Part shown: in pieces, positions 8,010-11,684 of the stretch
Layout: each line of letters opens with the position of its first letter
Numbering within the stretch: position 1 is the first letter of the stretch
Assembly: GCF_000003605.2 (NCBI RefSeq)
Contig: NW_003150756.1
Coordinates: 354,926-366,609 of the forward strand
DNA from: Saccoglossus kowalevskii
Lineage: Eukaryota > Hemichordata > Enteropneusta > Harrimaniidae
DNA length: 11,684 bases
Reading direction: 5' to 3'
Position numbers and translations under genes: made by a program
Notes under the pieces: generated by a model
The model's input: the letters and a program-made list of their open reading frames with translations, nothing else
Databases searched by the model: none
What the model was told of the DNA's origin: nothing

Positions 8010-8590
8010 CCTTATCTTGGTTGCGTAGCAACTAGTCGTCTAGGTACGGGTTGATGTGAACCAACGACCAATGCAGCAGCAGCACCACCTGTTACAACAC
8101 TCGGGTGAAAACGTATGGAGCCGTGCATAGCTCGAAGGGCAGCACCTTGAATTTGAATATCTGGCCCTAATGGGCGAATCGAAGGAGCCGATGGCTCGCT
8201 GGGTGCATTGGTATGTGCAGGTAAGCATCGCGAGGCTAACCAATCAAAACGCTGCACGGAGAGTAAAACTGTGATTTGTGTCTCCATATGGAACCAATCG
8301 AGGGATACATACTGATTTAGCTTGCCTTAAGTCCAGAACTGGCCGCCAGCCACCTGTAGCCTTTGGAACTACGAACACATGTGAGTAGAAACTTGTCGCT
8401 GGGTCTTCTTTTTCTGTGTATGGCGCCCTTTGTAAGCAAACTGTCTACCTTCTGTTAGATTTCTTCTGCTTTGAAGGGATCTCCTGGGAGCGTTGACAGG
8501 AGAGGTGGAGATAGCAGCAGAATTTTGTAACCGTGTGGATCGTTTACTCGCTGCCTCCAAGCCGGAATACATCGGCGCAATCTGAGTGCG
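8010..8590 (-). pseudogene. DIRS-like reverse transcriptase, broken by frameshifts and stops
   Basis: Family motifs appear in order on the minus strand but in different frames. They are R-L-R-R-C-I-P-A-W-R and K-I-L-L-L-S-P-P-L-L-S-T (from 8583), L-L-T-K-G-A-I, V-F-V-V-P-K-A-T-G-G-W-R-P-V-L-D-L (about 8380-8330), V-Q-R-F-D-W-L-A-S (about 8258-8232), D-A-Y-L-H-I-P-M-H-P (8229-8200), F-K-V-L-P-F-E-L-C-T-A-P-Y and Y-L-D-D (8046-8035). The D-A-Y aspartate and the Y-L-D-D pair are the catalytic metal ligands in working RTs. At least three frame changes (near 8390, 8325 and 8230) and in-frame stops after R-F-A-H, R-V-L and the D-D pair mean it is not functional. Confidence 0.85.
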
Positions 8591-8639
8591 ATAGAGATAT
8601 GTGGCCATCACATCACGACCCCCCTTGTCCTGACGGAAG

Positions 8640-9300
8640 CGATGACTTATCCCTCCTCGGAAGAGTAGGGGCACTTGCCTCCTTGCTGCTTCTGGCCAGT
8701 GGGTGCTGACTTTGGTCGCTGTGTTTTCTCAGCTTGGGGTCCTTTCTGCTTGACCTTGGCAGCAGCCAACTTGCTTGCGGATTCCACCTGTACCATCTGG
8801 TCGATGGCATCCAGAAGCTCCGAGACTGCACCCTCCATCTTCCCATCAAAGAGGGTGGAAGAGGTTCAGTCTGCATAACTGAGATGGTGGCGCACCCTGT
8901 GACTCAAACTGCGAAAACTGCGAAAACAGCATCCCGCTGCACAGAGGTAGCCCCTGCCAAGAGTGCCAGATGACACTGCAGGATATCACACATAGCCGTG
9001 TGATGTCCCACCAAAAGCTATGTCTGCTGGTCTAGAAGGCTGGTGCGTTCCGCCTTTCAGACTTCAGAGTCCTGGAGATGCAACATAATGCGTTCCAGTG
9101 TGTCGGCCACAAACTCCAAAAGTTAATGGGTCGCAACATTGCTCTCAGGGCGTGGTGGATTGTTTCTGACTGAGCTGCCGAAAAATTCCATGAACGCTGC
9201 CATCCCCCCTTGCCCGTCCAACCAAACAGGGTCGGGGAATGGAACTGAGGGATCTGGTCAAACGTGAGGTTTGGCTCTGATACCAGACACCACATCGATC
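8640..9300 (-). pseudogene. Gag-like region of the DIRS-like element, degraded
   Basis: This region lies directly upstream of the RT relic on the same strand. Pieces readable in changing frames include F-V-A-D-T-L-E-R-I-M-L-H-L-Q-D, L-L-D-Q-Q (9038-9024), L-A-L-L-A-G-A-T-S-V-Q-R-D-A-V, S-E-L-L-D-A-I-D-Q-M-V-Q-V-E-S-A-S and a Lys/Gln/Pro-rich tail ending C-P-Y-S-S-E-E-G near 8650. The helical, coiled-coil-like middle and basic tail suit a retroelement gag. Stops interrupt it several times. The assignment rests mainly on position, as gag proteins are poorly conserved. Confidence 0.5.
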
Positions 9301-9443
9301 AAGTAGCGCTTGGTCCAGTGGAAAGAGTTAAGCATGAGATTGCCTGTGGGTCCTTAAAGATGGAGTGATCTGTAGCGGAGACAGGGCTCAGGAAAAAACC
9401 TGTCATTGGCTCCAACTGACGATCCCTGGCTGGTCAGTGCGCA

Positions 9444-9510
9444 GGGGGGGGGGGGGGCTTGGGTCCACCGCTGTCGGCCCCCACCCGCCAACCCAGTACC
9501 CAGGTACTGG
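9444..9510. repeat. G14 homopolymer and nearby 8-bp inverted repeat
   Basis: Fourteen G residues run at 9444-9457. CCAGTACC (9493-9500) and GGTACTGG (9503-9510) form a hairpin with a 2-base loop, close to where the GC-rich retroelement sequence gives way to AT-rich DNA. The exact G count may suffer from sequencing error. Confidence 0.7.
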
Positions 9511-9821
9511 TAGAAGTTAGATAATAGCACAACACGTTTGAATACATTTACATTTGCAATGGCTTATCATTAGAGACTGTTCTGGGTTTTCGTGTCAAAG
9601 ATAAACTGCAATAATGAGAACTAGGCACTTGTTGTAGAGGTCTATGAAATGCAGAGAATGTAGGCTACATTATGGAAAAAATGTCAGAACCACAGTTTAT
9701 TATTCAATGAAATAAAAAATAGACATAAAAAACATCAATAGTACTCAAATGGTTGGTAAAATCTAATTTTCAACGAATATATACAGTATACAATTATACA
9801 GGGAACAGTAAGATATACATT
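9511..9821. other. AT-rich non-coding stretch
   Basis: No ORF, RNA gene or repeat could be supported here. Confidence 0.6.
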
Positions 9822-10030
9822 AGGCCAGGAAAAAAAATTCTCTGTTTCTCATTTCATGGAAATTTAAAAATTTTTTTTTTTTAATACTGAGCTAAAATGG
9901 GAAAAATTTGAGACAAGTGCGAGTACAGGCGCATTTTGGAATGCTTTAGAAGGAAAAAAACGTCCGAGGCGCCTAGTTCAAAATGATGTTGCGCAGAAAC
10001 GAGAAACAGAGATATTTTTTTTCTCAGCCT
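9822..10030. mobile_element. MITE-like element, ~209 bp, ~34-bp terminal inverted repeats
   Basis: The left arm 9822-9855 (AGGCC, an A-run, then CTCTGTTTCTCATTTC) is inverted at 9996-10030 (GAAACGAGAAACAGAG, a T-run, then AGCCT). The 16-bp inner block differs at one base. The interior is non-coding and includes the palindrome AGGCGCCT at 9967-9974. No clear target-site duplication is seen. Confidence 0.7.
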
Positions 10031-10187
10031 TTGTGGTCAATTATAGAGTATGAAGTAACCATAGTGCATGTAAAAAATGACATTTTCCTTTCTCTCTTTT
10101 CACTTCTTTCTTCTATAAACCATAAACACTTCTGTAAACAATGATGTTGAGTTTAAAATAAATCAATACACATATGAAATTACACAT

Positions 10188-10391
10188 TACTGTAAAATAC
10201 ATTATTTTCGCTTGGAATTAATTTTTGCTGATGGAATGATTCAGTGAAAATAAAGTCCAGCGAATATAACCATTTTTCCTATATTTTACATTTAACTTGT
10301 CAGCAATCAGTGAAAATAAATTCCATACAAAATACCCAAAAAATCTTTTCAGTGAAAATTAATTCCAGCTAAAATAAAGTATTTTACAGTA
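10188..10391. mobile_element. MITE, 204 bp, 25-bp terminal inverted repeats, 3-bp flanking duplication
   Basis: The left end 10188-10212 (TACTGTAAAATAC...) and right end 10367-10391 (...GTATTTTACAGTA) are inverted repeats matching at 23 of 25 bases. CAT flanks both sides (10185-10187 and 10392-10394), consistent with a 3-bp target duplication. Inside are three direct copies of TCAGTGAAAATWAA at 10241, 10307 and 10349, and an inverted copy at 10207-10231. TACTGTAAA...TTTTCGC ends recur in many invertebrate genomes as far as I recall. Confidence 0.8.
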
Positions 10392-10739
10392 CATTTAAAA
10401 ATCAAAGAAAGCTTAGAAAGAACTCCCATCATGTACTGTGGGTATTGAAAGCACATAAATTGAAAGAAATAGGAAATATTTACATTTAAGATTAACCTTT
10501 TAAACAAGTTCTGCTCGAATTCACAATGAGAAAGCAAGGTGATCCACAGTTTATTATAAAGAAAATTTTAGGTAAATGAAAACAAAATGATAAGGAAACT
10601 CATAATTGTACTGAAAATCTATTCTATTTTAACTTAAATTTCAGCAACTCAAATGCTGCAATCATGATTTGATAAAAATAAAAAAAAAACGGTCTGCGGT
10701 CAAAATAGCTCCACTGTCCTACATTAACACTGTGGTAGC

Positions 10740-11400
10740 CAAGTTGAGAACAAATTGTTCACAAAAAAAAATATCCAAGCAATCCGCCCGGTAGGGTTTA
10801 TCAGAAATTACAAAAATATTTGCCAAAAAAAAAAAAGAATTGGTGATATCGGTAAGAAATGGACAAGGTAATTAAATATAACATATCAAAGAGATCGGGC
10901 TGTTACTTCTTAAGAAGAAGTTGAAAATACTAGTAGCTTTTTTTTACCAAAATTAACAAAAATATTTGACAAAAATTGAGAATTAATATTATCATCATGA
11001 AAGGAACAAATCTGACAAAGGTCCACCCGAGGTACCTTCATACCAAGTATTAAAGCAATTGAGCAGGTAGTTTTCAAGAAGTCATCGAAAATAGCATTTT
11101 TAACCAAAAATTACAAAAATATCTGCCAAAAATAAAGGTTAAAGTTATCGTCATAAAATGAACAAATCTGACAAAAGTCACCCCAAGGTACCAACATACC
11201 AAGTAACAAGCAATTGGGCTGGCAGTTTTCAAGAAGTTCAAAATATTATTTTTTACCAAGAATGGCAAAAATATTTGCAAAAAATTATAAAATTAAAGAT
11301 ATCATTTTGAAATGAACAAATCTGACAACGATCCACTCAAGATACCTACATACCAAGCAATTGATCTGGTAGTTTTCAAAAAGAAATCAAAAATGCAATT
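10740..11400. repeat. Degenerate ~155-bp tandem array, about four copies
   Basis: The anchor AACAAATCTGACAA starts at 11005, 11161 and 11315, with spacings of 156 and 154 bp. A second anchor, ACAAAAATATYTGCC or close variants, occurs near 10809, 10957, 11110 and 11263. Each unit also carries GGTACC or a variant, CATACCAAG, CAATTG and GTAGTTTTCAAGAAG. The first copy (about 10740-10920) is the most diverged. Short minus-strand frames across the array encode only repeats of the unit and are not treated as genes. Confidence 0.8.
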
Positions 11401-11684
11401 GTTGATTGACGACGGTGGCAATCATTAAAATGAAAAGCTCCGCTCGGTCATCTATGATGACAGCGGATTTAACTAGCACCAGTATTTGGCTTTATTAGAA
11501 TAAATAAGTAGGAGCCAACAAGGTGACTTATTACTAAACACTAAAACAAGTACACAGCAGACAAACATGTATTCATAACTGTGGCTCTACATGGACTAAT
11601 ACCAAGTATAAAAATAAAATAATTTTAGGTTATTACAAGGATACCGCAAAGTATGCACAAAGACAGTACAGTGGAATTAGACAA
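11401..11684. other. Non-coding stretch after the tandem array
   Basis: A GACGACGGTGGCAA and AAAAGCTCCGCTCGGTCAT stretch at about 11408-11452 resembles the tail of a common marine-invertebrate repeat that ends in an AAAAGCTC box (from memory, weak). Nothing else is supported. Confidence 0.4.

Larger units (their letters stand above)
7375..9510 (-). mobile_element. Decayed DIRS-like retrotransposon relic
   Basis: Reading on the minus strand, a gag-like region (9300-8640) is followed by a DIRS-type reverse transcriptase (8590-8010) and then about 600 bp with no recognised domain, ending in a possible terminal region near 7441-7500. The order gag then RT and the RT motif style (G-G-W-R-P-V-L-D-L, D-A-Y-L-H-I-P, Y-L-D-D) fit the DIRS/Ngaro group of tyrosine-recombinase retroelements. 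RNase H, methyltransferase and tyrosine recombinase parts are not visible, so the element is probably internally deleted. It is richer in GC than its surroundings. The end coordinates are approximate. Confidence 0.7.

Noticed and set aside
8010-8590. Working reverse transcriptase
   Set aside because: Several frameshifts and in-frame stops interrupt the conserved motifs.
8675-8973. Plus-strand frames of 67 and 79 residues
   Set aside because: They are antisense to the gag-like region, which reads better on the minus strand.
10349-10537. Minus-strand 62-residue frame
   Set aside because: It starts inside the MITE and continues into AT-rich DNA, with no protein-like pattern.
10910-11280. Two similar minus-strand frames suggesting a small gene family
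   Set aside because: Their likeness is explained by the 155-bp tandem repeat.
1-11684. tRNA or rRNA genes
   Set aside because: No cloverleaf with A/B boxes and no rRNA-like sequence was recognised by eye.

Overview
The window is animal nuclear DNA, most likely from a marine invertebrate such as a mollusc, annelid, hemichordate or cephalochordate. The evidence is spliced exons with GT-AG introns, long AT-rich intergenic DNA, a DIRS-type retroelement relic and several small inverted-repeat elements. No bacterial signal is present (no operon, ribosome binding site or CRISPR array). The species cannot be fixed from the sequence alone.

Positions 1-4353 (+ strand) hold the 3' part of one protein-coding gene in eight exons: 45-312, 503-662, 784-1244, 1838-2438, 2750-2888, 3088-3203, 3605-3752 and 4149-4353. 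All seven introns are GT-AG and the codon phase is consistent across every junction, giving 698 residues and a TGA stop. The 5' end lies upstream of the window. The product reads, in order, as most of a Neuralized homology repeat (NHR), an alpha-helical ARM-like region, a small cysteine cluster and a conserved C-terminal domain of the kind found in Neuralized-like (NEURL4-type) proteins. That last domain carries an H-G-T motif, an S-x-x-Y motif and a late E-x-E, which resembles the H-Y-E layout of ADP-ribosyltransferase folds. The last intron starts with a six-copy 59-bp minisatellite whose unit contains a copy of the splice donor itself. This is the most unusual structure in the gene.

Positions 4354-7375 hold the 3' UTR, then repeat-rich non-coding DNA: a degenerate 41-bp tandem repeat, a ~160-bp dispersed duplication, a perfect 30-bp palindrome between 7-bp direct repeats, and an inverted-repeat element at 7032-7374.

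Positions ~7375-9510 are a decayed DIRS-like retrotransposon on the minus strand. A gag-like region (9300-8640) is followed by a reverse transcriptase (about 8590-8010) with recognisable motifs, including Y-L-D-D, broken by frameshifts and stops. No RNase H, methyltransferase or tyrosine recombinase part is visible, so the element appears internally deleted.

Positions 9511-11684 are AT-rich with no supportable gene. They hold two MITE-like elements (9822-10030 and 10188-10391) and a degenerate ~155-bp tandem array (about 10740-11400).
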